29,381 nt of DNA from Chara braunii (GCA_003427395.1 BFEA01000192.1:88467-117847), one strand, 5' to 3'. Numbered from the stretch's first letter, positions 1 through 9,302 are shown. Made by a program: numbers and translations. Notes: generated by a model from the letters alone, not told the origin.

Positions 1-534
1 GTGCCTGGGACAAGCAGTTGAGCGCGACGGGATGATCACCTCGGCTTTCTTTCAAGAATGCTAGTACACATGACGAGTTGATCAGTACCTCCCTGCTGGT
101 AACGGGCTAAGTGAGCCCCTTAAGGATATGATTCTAAGTTAACAAGCAAAGAGTCCTACAGAAAAGGACGTGCCTCTATGCCCTCCAATGCGCTCAGGCA
201 TAGCCAGGCCGAGTCTTGCTACAGGTTGGCACGCTCTAGTTGCTTGGGTGGTGGCGCAACCAGGTAAGTATAAGAGGGAATGAGCAGTGCTCTTGAGTGC
301 GAGCATTATGGGATTGAACTAGGACATGGATGATTTGAACAAGGGGGGGGGGGGGTCCAAACACAGTTGATTATTGTGAGCACTACTCTGAGGGTAACAG
401 GCATAACCCCATCAGCTCTTGAAAGATGAAGAGATTATTTTGGGGTATTTTATGAGGGATTTCTGAACGTCATAGCCCGGTTTGTGTCAAACAGTTCCCC
501 ATTATTTTTCGCTGACTGCAGTGCTCTATTCTTT

Positions 535-546
535 CCAATATAAAGA
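535..546 (+). promoter_or_regulatory. CCAATATAAAG: likely TATA box of the LTR promoter
   Basis: A TATAAAGA-type box directly after CCAA lies about one third into the LTR. The right LTR keeps it (18591-18602, TATAAAAA). Position and conservation suit the U3 promoter that would start the genomic RNA. The transcription start is not visible. Confidence 0.4.
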
Positions 547-613
547 TACTAGTAAAAGCCCAAAGCAACGTTGATGGGTGAGCCCTCTATTCGGGAGAGC
601 AGTAGTTGACTAA

Positions 614-720
614 GAAAGAGAGAGTGTCGGCAGAGAGAGAGAGAGAGAGGACAACGGAAGAGAACAAAAAGAGAGAGAGAGATGAACAGTACTCACAGAG
701 AGAGAGAGACTCAGAGAGTG
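614..720 (+). repeat. GA-rich microsatellite in the 5' LTR
   Basis: Interrupted runs of (AG)n, several over 10 bases, fill this stretch just downstream of the TATA-like box. The right LTR has a counterpart at about 18668-18790 with different run lengths, so this is one of the fastest-changing parts of the LTR. GA repeats in plant promoters and 5' UTRs can bind BBR/BPC factors; whether that happens here is not shown. Confidence 0.8.
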
Positions 721-1562
721 AATGAGAGACGGGCCGTGCAGAGTGACGAAATGAACGAGACTGAGAAGGTCAGAAGTGAACAAGAGTTGGGAACGAGAAA
801 GGAGATCAACAGCTGAGGTGTCAAGCAGTTACTTTTTTTTTTTTTTCCCTCCACTTCTGCTTGCCAATATGAACATATTCTCTGTATGGATAATCTGCAA
901 TTTAGTATTGTTGCTACTTCCTGTTCCCTCTTCTTCTCCTCCCCTACTCCGGTGAACTGAGCTCTGTTTGACCTGCAATTACCAATGTTGCCCTTTCGAA
1001 GAGCGCGGTGAAACAAGTCTGAATTTGGCTTTGGGATGAATGTGCTTTCCACAGAAAATTGAGCTTTGAACGGGATGCAGTAACTCCGGCTGATTACTGC
1101 AGGGTTTGTTTTGGCCTGAGGGTGCTGCCGCCCATACCGGGATTGAATTCTTTTTTTACTATTATTTATCTTTTTTTATGATTACAAAAGGGAGACTGGG
1201 ACTGATGTATGAACGTCCTCACTGGTCACATTGAATCGGGCTTTGCCCTGACCCGCTGTTATTTTGATGATCAAGGCGAACAGGGTCCTGTATTCTCTTG
1301 CTGATGTTCTTGCTGACCGCTGAGAATAGGGGTTAGTGCAGGTACGCACTCACTCTTGTCGATTACTGAGAATCGAGCCCAATCCTGATACGGAGAAAGT
1401 GCCTTTCCTGGCATCCCCGAAAGGTAATGTGACAGGCGAAACTAAGCCAGCAGCCCACCTGGTTGCTGAGGACCTCGGAAGAGGGCGCGACGAAGTGACA
1501 GGTGCCGTAGCCCATGACTTTAGCGAATAGTAGGTAGACCTCCCCGGGTGTCCTCACAACTT

Positions 1563-1580
1563 TGGCGCCATTGTCGGGGA
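1563..1580 (+). promoter_or_regulatory. Primer-binding site, tRNA-Asp type
   Basis: The sequence TGGCGCCATTGTCGGGGA begins a few bases after the LTR end. From memory of plant tRNA-Asp(GUC), whose 3' end reads CGGCAACGGCGCCA, the perfect complement would be TGGCGCCGTTGCCGGGGA, so 16 of 18 positions match and both differences are transitions. This is where minus-strand DNA synthesis would begin, and it fixes the element's orientation as +. Confidence 0.75.
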
Positions 1581-2403
1581 GGGGATTGCACCCCCAAGGC
1601 CGCGGCCTTCCCCAATCAACGGGGGTGCGCGGGCTGATTAGTTCAAGCACTAATTAGCTCGTTTCTTTGATGAGCATCATTTTTTGATATTTTTTGCATT
1701 AGTTTTTTTTTAAAATATCTCCCGATCCGCGCGTTTTCACGCGAACCGCATGAGGAGCAAAGTTCATCCTCTCGACGAGGCGAACGTTATGAGATGTTTC
1801 TTGCTGAAATCTGACGGTCAGATTTTGAGATAACGAATTTTCTTTAATTTCCTATTTACTAACTCAGAATTTTAAGTTTTCGTTTTTTAATTTTTGCGGA
1901 AAATTGGTTCTTTTTTTGAAATGACCCCTTGGACCAAATTTGTTTAGTTTATTTTTCCCGTCATTTTGATACCTTGGACGGGGCAAACGGAGGTAGTTAG
2001 AGGCAAGAACGGAACGTAACAGCAAAGAAAAACGAAATAAAACAAAAATTAAATATTTAAATTCTTTCGGATTTCGTGTAAAATACCGTAAAAGGGATTA
2101 AGGAAAAGTGATCCGTCAAAGTTTTTGCAGATTTCGAGAAGAGTTAACGAAAAAAAATTGGGATGGAACGAGTTTTGGAGGAGAGCGTGCGGTTGCGCGC
2201 AAAGCTCCAAAACCCTAGTTAGTTAAACCCTAAGTAAGAGAACTTTGCCTTTTGTTTTCTTCGGTTTTTTCTTTTTTTATATAATTAATTTAAAGAAAAT
2301 ACTAAAAATAACGAAAAAGAATTAATTAAATTTTATTTTATTTCATTTTTAAATTCAGACGTCTTTTCTTTCGGGTTATTGAGTTAGGGGCGGAAGCTCT
2401 GAA

Positions 2404-3389
2404 CCCCATCCCAACGGGGGGGAGAGGAAATACTGCCAAAATTTTCTTGAGATTTTGTATAATATTTCGAATTAATTAGAAAATAATTAAAAAAAAAACT
2501 CAAAAATTGATTAAAAATTAAAATTACCTTTTGATATTGTTTACCTTTTCCTGTACTCCTTCAGCGGCTATTTTGAGACCTTCGGCCACACCCCATCCCA
2601 ACGGGGGGAGGCGACGTGCCGCCGAAATTTTTCAAAAAAAAACTGTTAAAATCTGTCCGGGACCCTTGAGGTCGAGCAATTTTGCCCAAAAAACATATAC
2701 GAGGAATATAAGTATGTGTAAAATAAGAAAGGGGGTGTATCTTACGTAAAGGTAATTTTTATAAATTAAATACAGTTAAATACAAAAAAATTCCCTAGGT
2801 AAGAAAAGGGGAAGGGAAATGGAGTAGAAAAAGTATAGGGTTGTTCCCTTACCCCCTCTTGAGGGTTGGGACCAGCAGCGGAAATTTTCCCTAATTAAAA
2901 TTTATTTATTTGGTATTTATATAATATAAATTCAAAATAAATACTCAATGTGTGCCGGAAAGAGAAACGTACTTGCCACGCTACTCTCTAGGGGAAACCT
3001 TATATGCCCCTAGGTAATGGAGGAGAGCCAGTACGTTTCTGTAGATTAAAAGTAATTTTAGTAATTTAATTTTATTAGAATTCTTTAAAAATATGAAAAT
3101 GGCATAGAAAAATAGCCGAAAGAAGGTGACGGCCTGCTAATTTTGGTTCTGAGATAGAGAGTGACATCTGTACTCCGGAGGGGTGACCGGAGCAGTCGCA
3201 GGCAGCGTTCCCTCGAACAGGGCACACGCCTTGTATTAAAGGGAACTCGACTATAGAGTTGGTTTGCCTTGTTTGGGGCCGGGATTCCGCCCATTGGCAC
3301 CATAGGGACTCTTGGGATAGATAGGAGATAGATCGACAACATAATATCGGGGCTCCCAACGAAGGGAGGTGGAGCGCTGCCGAATTTTT
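2404..3389 (+). repeat. Four dispersed stem-loop modules in the leader
   Basis: Modules lie at 2404-2445, 2591-2632, 2852-2888 and 3349-3389. Each has a short GC stem (the first two share CCCCATCCCAACGGGGG) followed within about 10-20 bases by a motif like TGCCGCCGAAATTTT. The surrounding DNA is very AT-rich, so the modules stand out. Similar modules occur in the leader before element 2 (20857, 20931, 21110). They are not in tandem and their spacing is irregular. The grouping was made by eye. Confidence 0.5.
2963..3040 (+). other. Long imperfect hairpin in the leader
   Basis: AGAAACGTACT (2963-2973) and AGTACGTTTCT (3030-3040) are perfect 11-base inverted repeats. Nested inside are CTAGGGG (2988-2994) and CCCCTAG (3007-3013), a 7-base stem. 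Together they predict a hairpin of about 78 nt with an internal loop. Most of the surrounding leader has no such pairing. Confidence 0.65.
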
Positions 3390-3468
3390 CCTAGAATCGC
3401 CAGTAACTTCTTCTCTCTTACTATCACTTCCTGATTTTCTTCCCACTTCTTAGCTATGCATCAGTCTG

Positions 3469-4508
3469 ATGTGGCCCCCAGCCCCGATCAAGATCTACGA
3501 GGCCAGCCGCGCATGGGAGATAGAGGCTCCGGAGCTTATAGAGGGCGACCAGGTGGAGCTCACCCTTCCCGGGCGGCCTACTGAGTGCCTCGATAGAGAT
3601 TTTCAGTGGAGGTCTGTTTTCCTGACCTCTGATGCTTGGCTGTGGATATACAGACAACATGAGACGGAGGAGTATGGGGGTCAGACGCGAGGAGTAGTAC
3701 GGGCTTATCTTACTTAGGGGAGGAGGCAGCCAAGGGGGCTGCTTTGAGCTTAGCGATTAGGGGGGCCAGCTCGATTATCGACACGGCCCAGGATTTTTTG
3801 CAGCAGGAGATTGATGAGTTCCGCGCGGACGACACGCAGGATCCATTGACCCTGTTTCACGGCCGGGCTCCTTTTGACGTTTCGGGCGAGCTCTTGATAG
3901 CGCGAGACTCGTTCTTTCCGTACTCTGGTACTTGTCTGAGAGCTATCCTCCCCTCTTTCGTGGTGGACTCCGTCTTTGGAGGCATAGGAGTTATCGTGGA
4001 GTCGTACCTAGCCTATAGGGAGATGGAGGCGTTTGTCAGGAGTAGTTTAGACGAGTGCTATATATACTACTCCCTCACGACAGGGGGGCTCCGTTGGGGA
4101 GACGAGAGGGTTCAGCTGATAGAGTTGATCCACTCGCTAGGGGACGATTGCGAGAGAGGAGTAGCACCACCCTCGTACGTTTGGAGCTGGCTGGATCGCG
4201 AGCTCCGGACAGGGCCAGAGTACGTCACCGGTGTCGGGAGACTCTTTTGGGAGGATTGGGAGAGTCTGTTGAGCGAGGCCCCTAGCGGACCTCTGATACG
4301 TGATTATCAGTTGAGTCGTTACTAGAAGACACTTGGACTTCATCCGTATCGTGTGGAGGACGAGTACGACTACGAGGGGTGGGAGCGAGAGGACGGCGAG
4401 GACGCGTGGGAGCCGGATTTGGTTGACCCAGAGAGTGAGGTTGACGAGCAGGAGGACGACACGGCAGATGCGCACTTCCCACGCATAGGAGTACCAATTA
4501 GGGCCTAG
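3469..4508 (+). pseudogene. Accessory gene alpha, copy A (unrecognised family)
   Basis: Not recognised. An open frame from ATG 3469 runs to 3717; coding continues in another frame from about 3700 (one frameshift) to a TAG at 4323, then in the same frame to TAG 4506-4508. Total is about 345 codons. The N-terminal part holds APELIEGDQVELTLPG and a Trp-rich stretch (AWLWIYRQHE). The middle has DERVQLIELIHSL and VTGVGRLFWEDW. The last 60 codons are strongly acidic with regular Trp and Tyr. Copies B and C share these landmarks in the same order. There is no predicted membrane segment and no retroelement motif. It lies between the leader and gag, where Ogre elements carry ORF1. The start is uncertain because ATG 3456 in another frame soon stops. 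Confidence 0.55.
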
Positions 4509-4630
4509 GCAGATTGTGCTGCGAGGCGAGTGTGAGCTAGGCTATTCGGCAGTAGAGTGAGAGAGTGAGATAGGAGATCCTGCAGGCAGATGGTAGAGGG
4601 GATCGAGAGAGTCGACCTACCCTTGGTGAT

Positions 4631-5701
4631 TTCAGATGGCCTAGACCACCCGAGATCATAGCTCCTGACTTGGTTGAGCTTGATCTACCGGCCAGATGCG
4701 TCGATGAGCCAGGGCTGATTGACCATTGGGGGTCGACTCGGCTGGGGCCAGACGTGCACCTATGGTCATATACCGTTCAGACTTACGAGTCTGATCCGCA
4801 AAGGTGGCGGACGCCTGGCACGACGTCCATAGAGGCCGTAGGGCATATTTATTACTCACGTGAGGTGAGCGGCGTCGTCTATATCCAGAGCTTGGTGCAT
4901 GGGTTCTGACGGTATGAGAGAGAGGTTAGAGAGATCCTGACAGGCGTGATAGAGAGTGCATGAGAGGGGATTGAGGATCTGTATGGGCATGTCAGGGAGA
5001 CGAGGATTACGTTTCGGATAGGAGGGTTTGCTTTCCCGACAGTCCGACTACGTGCCAGGTTCCCGGTCTTTGTAGTGGAGTAGCTTTGGGGCTTGGGGCG
5101 CGTCGGGGAGAGATATTTCACGGCTCTAGAGCTCGACGGACTAGTTAGAGGGCAGATGGACCGGGACTGGATTGCCTACGCACAGTTCGTAGGCGGGCCT
5201 CTTACTGGAGAGAGGGGGATACAACTCATAGAGTTCTTACGTACTCCAGCGCCTACAGCAGACCCCCACTCTTCCTTCCCGGGCCAACCCTTGGAGTTCT
5301 AGCTGGCACTAGATAGGGAGTTCCAGAGACCAGTGGATAGTTTGGAGGGGGTCGGACGACTATTTAGCGAGACTCCCGGTGATAGACCTCCTTCCCTCAT
5401 CTCTATCTGGGAGTTGGAGGAGCATTACCAGGGGATATATCCAGATAGAGAGGAGCTCGGCTGGGACGCAGACGATCGAGACTGGGAACACCTCAGCAAC
5501 GCAGAGCCTTGGGGACAAGACGAGAGATTGTGGAGAGACGTGCCTGACGTAGGGCAGGGCGAGATTGGCGCCGATATAGACGGGCCGCAGGAGGACGGTT
5601 GGGGACATCTCCTTCAGGCCGAGGGACAGGAGGATATCCCATGGGGTCAGGGGGTAGATGAGGATGGAGATGAGGATATGCCAGATGCGCGAGACGATTA
5701 G
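4631..5701 (+). pseudogene. Accessory gene alpha, copy B
   Basis: Not recognised. A single reading frame spans the region, interrupted by four stops (TGA 4907, TGA 4961, TAG 5081, TAG 5300) with no frameshift needed. It suggests that alpha was originally one protein of about 355 residues rather than two. It parallels copy A: IIAPDLVELDLPAR near the start, LWSYTVQTYES, then GERGIQLIEFL, DSLEGVGRLFSE and an acidic, Trp-containing tail (LGWDADDRDWEHL, ending DEDGDEDMPDARDD). Similarity to copy A is low but collinear, so the duplication is old or fast-evolving. No start codon is clear; an upstream TGA lies just before 4631. Confidence 0.55.
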
Positions 5702-5880
5702 TGGCAGGGCATATCCGGGCGTAGCTTAGAGAAGGGAGTAGGAGATCGGTTAGTAGGCAAAGGGAGAAACTTTAGGCAAGACGAGAGTGGCAGTAAGAGC
5801 AGGAAGGGATGGAAGACAGGGATACACAGAGAGTGACTCTTTCCTTACGACGAGATAGGACGGGCGGCTGAGAAGAAGAG

Positions 5881-6069
5881 GCGTTGGACAATGTTGAGCG
5901 ACAGATCAGACTCATGACGGAGCATGCCCTGGAGATACGGAGAGGCTAGAGATACATCGAGTTTACTATCTACTTCCATGAAGCTGACGGGAGAGTGCAC
6001 AGCACCTACTCGACCATACTGGACCTGAGTGGGAGAGTTGTCTGAGGAGTCAGCAACATCGTGAGATAA
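5881..6069 (+). pseudogene. Fragment of accessory family beta, copy 1
   Basis: Not recognised. One frame with stops at about 5938 and 6040 encodes a short segment with RQIRLMTEHALEIRRG, RYIEFTIYFHEADGR and VHSTYSTILDLSGRVV. Its alternation of basic helix and aromatic strand resembles beta copies 2 (7695-7976) and 3 (8345-8839). The similarity is weak and judged by eye. The rest of the 5702-6111 interval shows only short broken frames. Confidence 0.3.
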
Positions 6070-6111
6070 GGTGCGTCGAAGGGAGTAGGGTGATACAGAT
6101 CGAGTGGCGAA

Positions 6112-7676
6112 ATGGAGATGAGGAGTGACTCGGCGGCTTGGCTAGCTTATGTTCTCTCACGAGAGTCCGAATCCTATAGCGTGAGAAAACTTGTCAGACC
6201 CAGAGAGACGACTGTTGGATATGATATTCCTCTTCCCTTGAGGCTGGAGGAGACAGGCTGTGTTCCGATACGTTACCTTGGAACGCGGATGGCAGAGGAA
6301 CTTTTCCTTTGGATGATGATACTGAAAGATAGACGACCCGAAAGGACTCATGACCTAGAAGAGGTCGGACATCTGATAACGGACAAAGCTCATGATTTAG
6401 ACATAGGACTGACATTCGCAGGGGCTAGCAGGGCTTGGTGGAGAAACGAGTTGTTGACCAGAGTGATAGTTAATCAGCAATTGGCGAGACTCTCAGGAGG
6501 GAGGTCGTACTGGGGTCGCTTGGTATACGGGCCTCCGCATCCGACCCTCTACCTGAAAGAGGTTACCATGTCCCTTATCTCCTTCACTTCCTCAGCCACG
6601 GCTTCATTCTTTTCCGACCAGGGATAGTCCTTGAAATCAGGACATCTATCAGTGGTATACTCCTTATAGAGAGGGAAATCACGCCTCCTTATTCCTCTCC
6701 ATACCAAGTCCTTGTAGTCGTCTGCCTGTGCCTTTATCGCGAGCTTTAGGACTTCAGGGAAGTCAAGCTTGTCGCGCGGGAGATCTCTAAGTATACTCTT
6801 TTGTCTACCTTTGGACAGGTGTCCAATGAAGATCGTACAGCGCCCGACTTCTGAGATCTTCCCCTTCTTCATTGGTACGTCAGAGATCTTCTGAAAACGC
6901 TTCCCGAACGCCCGTACGCTTTCATCTTCATCTTGAGTCATAGTCTCAAGGTCCTTGATGGAGTACTTGTTATCCTCTAATTTGTAAAGCTCAATAAGGT
7001 TCTTCTTATATGTAGTCCATTTTCCATCCTTCGGTCGGGCTTCCTTAACTTCCTTAACGAAACTTGGATCTACATTGAATAGGAAGTTTTCTATAATCTC
7101 TTCCTCCGACCACTGACTCCAGCTAGCATGAAGCTCCCACTTCTCCAGATATTCCGTGATACCATAGCCTTTGAAAGTAGGAGACTCCGATGCCTTGTGC
7201 GTAATAATGTAGCGGTTCTTGCTCTTGTAAGGGAGCGGATGGGACTCCCCCGTCTGGGGGTCGAAGACACGCCGGGGCGGTGCTCTATCCCTGTCTCTGT
7301 CCCTCCAATAGGAGTCTCGTGAATTCTCTCTCCAGTCGTCCCCGTGCCTATCCGCCCTAGTTTCCCTCCATTCATACTCGGGGGAGCGTTTGGACTTTCT
7401 GCGTTCGTAATAGGGCAGACCTACGGGAGCGTAGACCGTCTGAGTATAGCAGTGGATCACGCACTTTACATGCTTTGGGAGGGCTTAGCTCCCCGTTTCA
7501 GGGAAGCATACTACGCCATTTGTGTAAGGTGGGGGTCACCCAGCAGAGAGACGCTTGACGACATCATAGACGTTACTTGCTGGGTGGACTGTCTGAGGCC
7601 AGTTGATCTTATTGGGTACTACAGGAGACGAGCGGAGATTGATTATGTGGGGCTGGAGGATGTGAGGTTTCTCTAA
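6112..7676 (+). pseudogene. Accessory gene alpha, copy C, interrupted by an inverted gag block
   Basis: Not recognised. The 5' half (6112 to about 6550) encodes DIPLPLRLEETG, ELFLWMMIL and DLEEVGHLITDK, matching the order LDLP, HLWSY and IEAVGHIYYS in copy B. The 3' half (about 7440-7676) encodes ALYMLWEGLAPRFREAYYAI and VDLIGYYRRRAEID, ending GLEDVRFL, which matches the VGRLF region of copies A and B. Between them lies about 870 bp whose coding sense is on the minus strand and is gag-like. The copy ends before the acidic tail seen in A and B. Both halves are intact frames, so the interruption may be fairly young or the halves may have been kept open by chance. Confidence 0.5.
6549..7460 (-). 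pseudogene. Gag capsid-type segment, inverted relative to the element
   Basis: An open frame of 303 codons on the minus strand. Residues 20-70 are rich in Arg, Asp and Trp (RDSYWRDRDRDRAPPRR). From about residue 85 it reads like a retrotransposon gag capsid region: PTFKGYGITEYLEKWELHA, then a helical segment with WSEEEIIENFLF, KWTTYKKNLIELYKLED, and ESVRAFGKRFQKI, consistent with the fold behind Retrotrans_gag. The first residues (MIHCYTQTV) read through flanking alpha DNA, so the true block begins near YAPVGLPYYERR. It lacks a zinc knuckle; the only knuckle of element 1 lies on the other strand at 10425. I found no capsid-like sequence on the + strand of element 1. It is likely a misplaced part of the element's own gag, or a gag piece captured from a relative. 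Confidence 0.65.
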
Positions 7677-7694
7677 GAGGTCACAACTTAGGGG

Positions 7695-8348
7695 ATGCCG
7701 GGAAGAACGGCAACTGTGACGCGCTTTGATAAGCAACTGGTGAGCACAGGGTACACTGTGACGGTACTTCTCCGAGTATACATAGATGAGGACTTGACAG
7801 CGAGGGAGTGCCAACTACGAGCCAGGGATTTGATCCGCGAGCATAGGGCTGATGTGCTGGCGCAGGTGACCTTCCAGACCTCGATTTTCTATAATGTGAT
7901 GGTATGGCCTCATGGTTATATGCGCGTGGAGCACTACCACGATGAGACGGTAGCAGAGGCTAGAGCGAGGGTATGAGGATGAGCTGAAGAAAGATGTGGA
8001 CAGAGTATGGAAGAGGAAGGTGAGGCGGTCGGAAGAGTGAGAAAACGCATTAAAGGACCACTTTTGAACCAGGTAAAGGAGTTTGGGAACAAGATAAGGG
8101 AGATCGGGTCGTGCCATGATGAGGGCAAGCTGCGTAGGGTTGAGCTCATGACGAAAGAGTTAGAGAGTTTGTTCAGGGAGGATAGAGAGATTATCCAGGC
8201 GTGGAGATCAGACTTTCTGGTGAGGGTAAAGGCTAGGAACCTATCACGCGAAGGAGCTAGGGAGAAGTCTGCAGAGGACATGACAACGGAGGACAAGGTA
8301 ACGCAGGGAGATAGCAACAAGACACGAGCGAGACGACCCTACACATGA
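7695..8348 (+). pseudogene. Accessory family beta, copy 2, with a charged helical extension
   Basis: Not recognised. One frame covers two parts separated by stops at 7974 and 7980. The first (93 codons) contains GYTVTVLLRVYIDEDLTARE, RDLIREHRADVLAQ and HGYMRVEHYHDE, alternating strand-like and basic helical segments. The second (from ATG 8007) is highly charged and helix-prone (KEFGNKIREIG, RVELMTKELESLFREDREI) and could form a coiled coil, ending in a basic tail. The 3' half of alpha copy C lies upstream in the same frame, so alpha and beta may once have been one polyprotein. The following beta copy overlaps its end by a few bases. Confidence 0.45.
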
Positions 8349-8839
8349 CGGATAGATACTCATTGCATGTGGTAGGGAGACTGGACGGACCGTTGGTGTT
8401 AGTGATCGCAGAGCTCCAGCTCCATACCAGGTTGTGCATAATTGAGGAGGCAGAGTATGTTCGCCGTGCATTGCGTGAGGCAAGGAGAACAGGACTTCGG
8501 ATTGGAGTGGAAGGAGGACGAAGGATAAAATATGTACTTCGAGTAACATCTTTCGAAGGGCAGTCTCAAATAAGGGCATGGTACGAGACGACCAGAGAGG
8601 CTGAGAGGCTGAAGATAAGCGAAGCCAGGAGAGCTGGGGAGTTAGGGAGAGTTATAGTAGACGGAGCAATACTGAAAGTGTTAGCTGCTCACGACCAATA
8701 CTGGAGGGAATCGATAAAGACTTTAGAGACCATAGAGTATAGTGGAGATGAGGAAGATTTTGAGACGTTCTATGATATATTGGAGTTGTCGGCGATGAGA
8801 TTACGAGCGACTATAGTACTGACTTCCCTCAGATACTAG
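8345..8839 (+). CDS. Accessory family beta, copy 3 (hypothetical, 164 aa)
   Basis: Not recognised. An uninterrupted frame from ATG 8345 to TAG 8837-8839, starting inside the end of the preceding frame. It contains LVLVIAELQLHTRLCIIEE, a basic helix YVRRALREARRTG, then GGRRIKYVLRVTSFEGQ and IRAWYETTREAERLK, which follow the pattern of beta copies 1 and 2. The last third is helix-rich and acidic (YSGDEEDFETFYDILEL). It has no retroelement enzyme motif, transmembrane segment or signal peptide. It is one of the few intact frames of element 1, but at this length and without known relatives that could be chance. Confidence 0.4.
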   Translation: MTDRYSLHVVGRLDGPLVLVIAELQLHTRLCIIEEAEYVRRALREARRTGLRIGVEGGRRIKYVLRVTSFEGQSQIRAWYETTREAERLKISEARRAGELGRVIVDGAILKVLAAHDQYWRESIKTLETIEYSGDEEDFETFYDILELSAMRLRATIVLTSLRY

Positions 8840-8942
8840 ACAGATGACCTTATAGCTGTCTGGGAGTAAAAGGAGGAGAAATAGAAATTGGAAGCTCTTG
8901 GAAAGATAGTGGAGGTCAGTGAGGTCAGATGGGCGGCTTTAG

Positions 8943-9269
8943 ATGGCAGTAGGAGGAGAGTTTCCTCCGTTCGCGGGCTACACGATTCAGTACGGACTAG
9001 ATGATCTAGTGAGGAGGACAGAGATCGACGCTCAAGGACTCTTGAGGGGTGTCAGTGAGGAGACATTGGTTAGGCTTGGGACTGCGATCTGCGGCAGGAG
9101 TAGAGATCCTGTCACGGGTGTAGTGCCGATCAGGAGAGGCGCGACCTTGTTGGCAGATCCCGAGGGAGAGGTTTATATAGACACTGGGATTCTTGGGATA
9201 GAAGAAGAGCACGAGGTCCGCGACCGGAACGGAGCACTGGTGGCGGTAATCAGGGAAGTCGAGAGCTAG
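8943..9269 (+). CDS. Hypothetical small protein upstream of gag (108 aa)
   Basis: Not recognised. An open frame from ATG 8943 to TAG 9267-9269. The first half has FPPFAGYTIQYGLDDLVRR and a helix LLRGVSEETLVRLGTAICG. The second half looks like a small beta structure, with turns at DPEGEVYIDTG and VRDRNGALVAVIREVE. It does not resemble alpha or beta and carries no gag motif. It is the last open frame before the 25-28-bp repeats and the gag start, so it could be an accessory protein or a non-functional chance frame. Confidence 0.35.
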   Translation: MAVGGEFPPFAGYTIQYGLDDLVRRTEIDAQGLLRGVSEETLVRLGTAICGRSRDPVTGVVPIRRGATLLADPEGEVYIDTGILGIEEEHEVRDRNGALVAVIREVES

Positions 9270-9302
9270 TATTGGAGACGAGCGCGAACCGTGAAAAGAA
9301 AA

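Larger units (their letters stand above)
1..1558 (+). repeat. 5' LTR of element 1
   Basis: This segment recurs at 18069-19626 in the same orientation, with scattered substitutions and a few indels, for example about 11 bases around 160-180 that are absent from the right copy. Similarity stops abruptly after the shared CTCACAAC. The left copy then runs into a tRNA-complementary PBS, as expected for a 5' LTR, and a 3' end in CA at 1558 fits the TG...CA rule. The LTR contains a TATA-like site near 539, a GA-rich microsatellite and a T15 run. Apparent small ORFs inside it, on both strands, show no protein signature. Its true 5' end may lie just outside the window. Confidence 0.85.
1581..3455 (+). 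other. AT-rich untranslated leader of element 1
   Basis: About 1.9 kb between the PBS and the first plausible coding sequence. It is AT-rich with many poly-A and poly-T runs and has no convincing ORF. It contains two AAACCCTA motifs (2210-2218 and 2225-2233), four small GC-rich stem-loop modules (2404, 2591, 2852, 3349), and a long imperfect hairpin (2963-3040). Leaders of this kind hold packaging, dimerisation or translation signals in retroelements; which role applies here is not visible. Confidence 0.6.

Noticed and set aside
711-1052. 113-codon minus-strand frame in the LTR, also present at 18778-19119
   Set aside because: It is kept in both places only because the LTRs are near-identical. 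It is crossed by a poly-T run and has no protein signature.
1336-1530. 64-codon + frame in the LTR, with a counterpart at 19404-19598
   Set aside because: Again explained by LTR identity; short, no motif, and next to the PBS.
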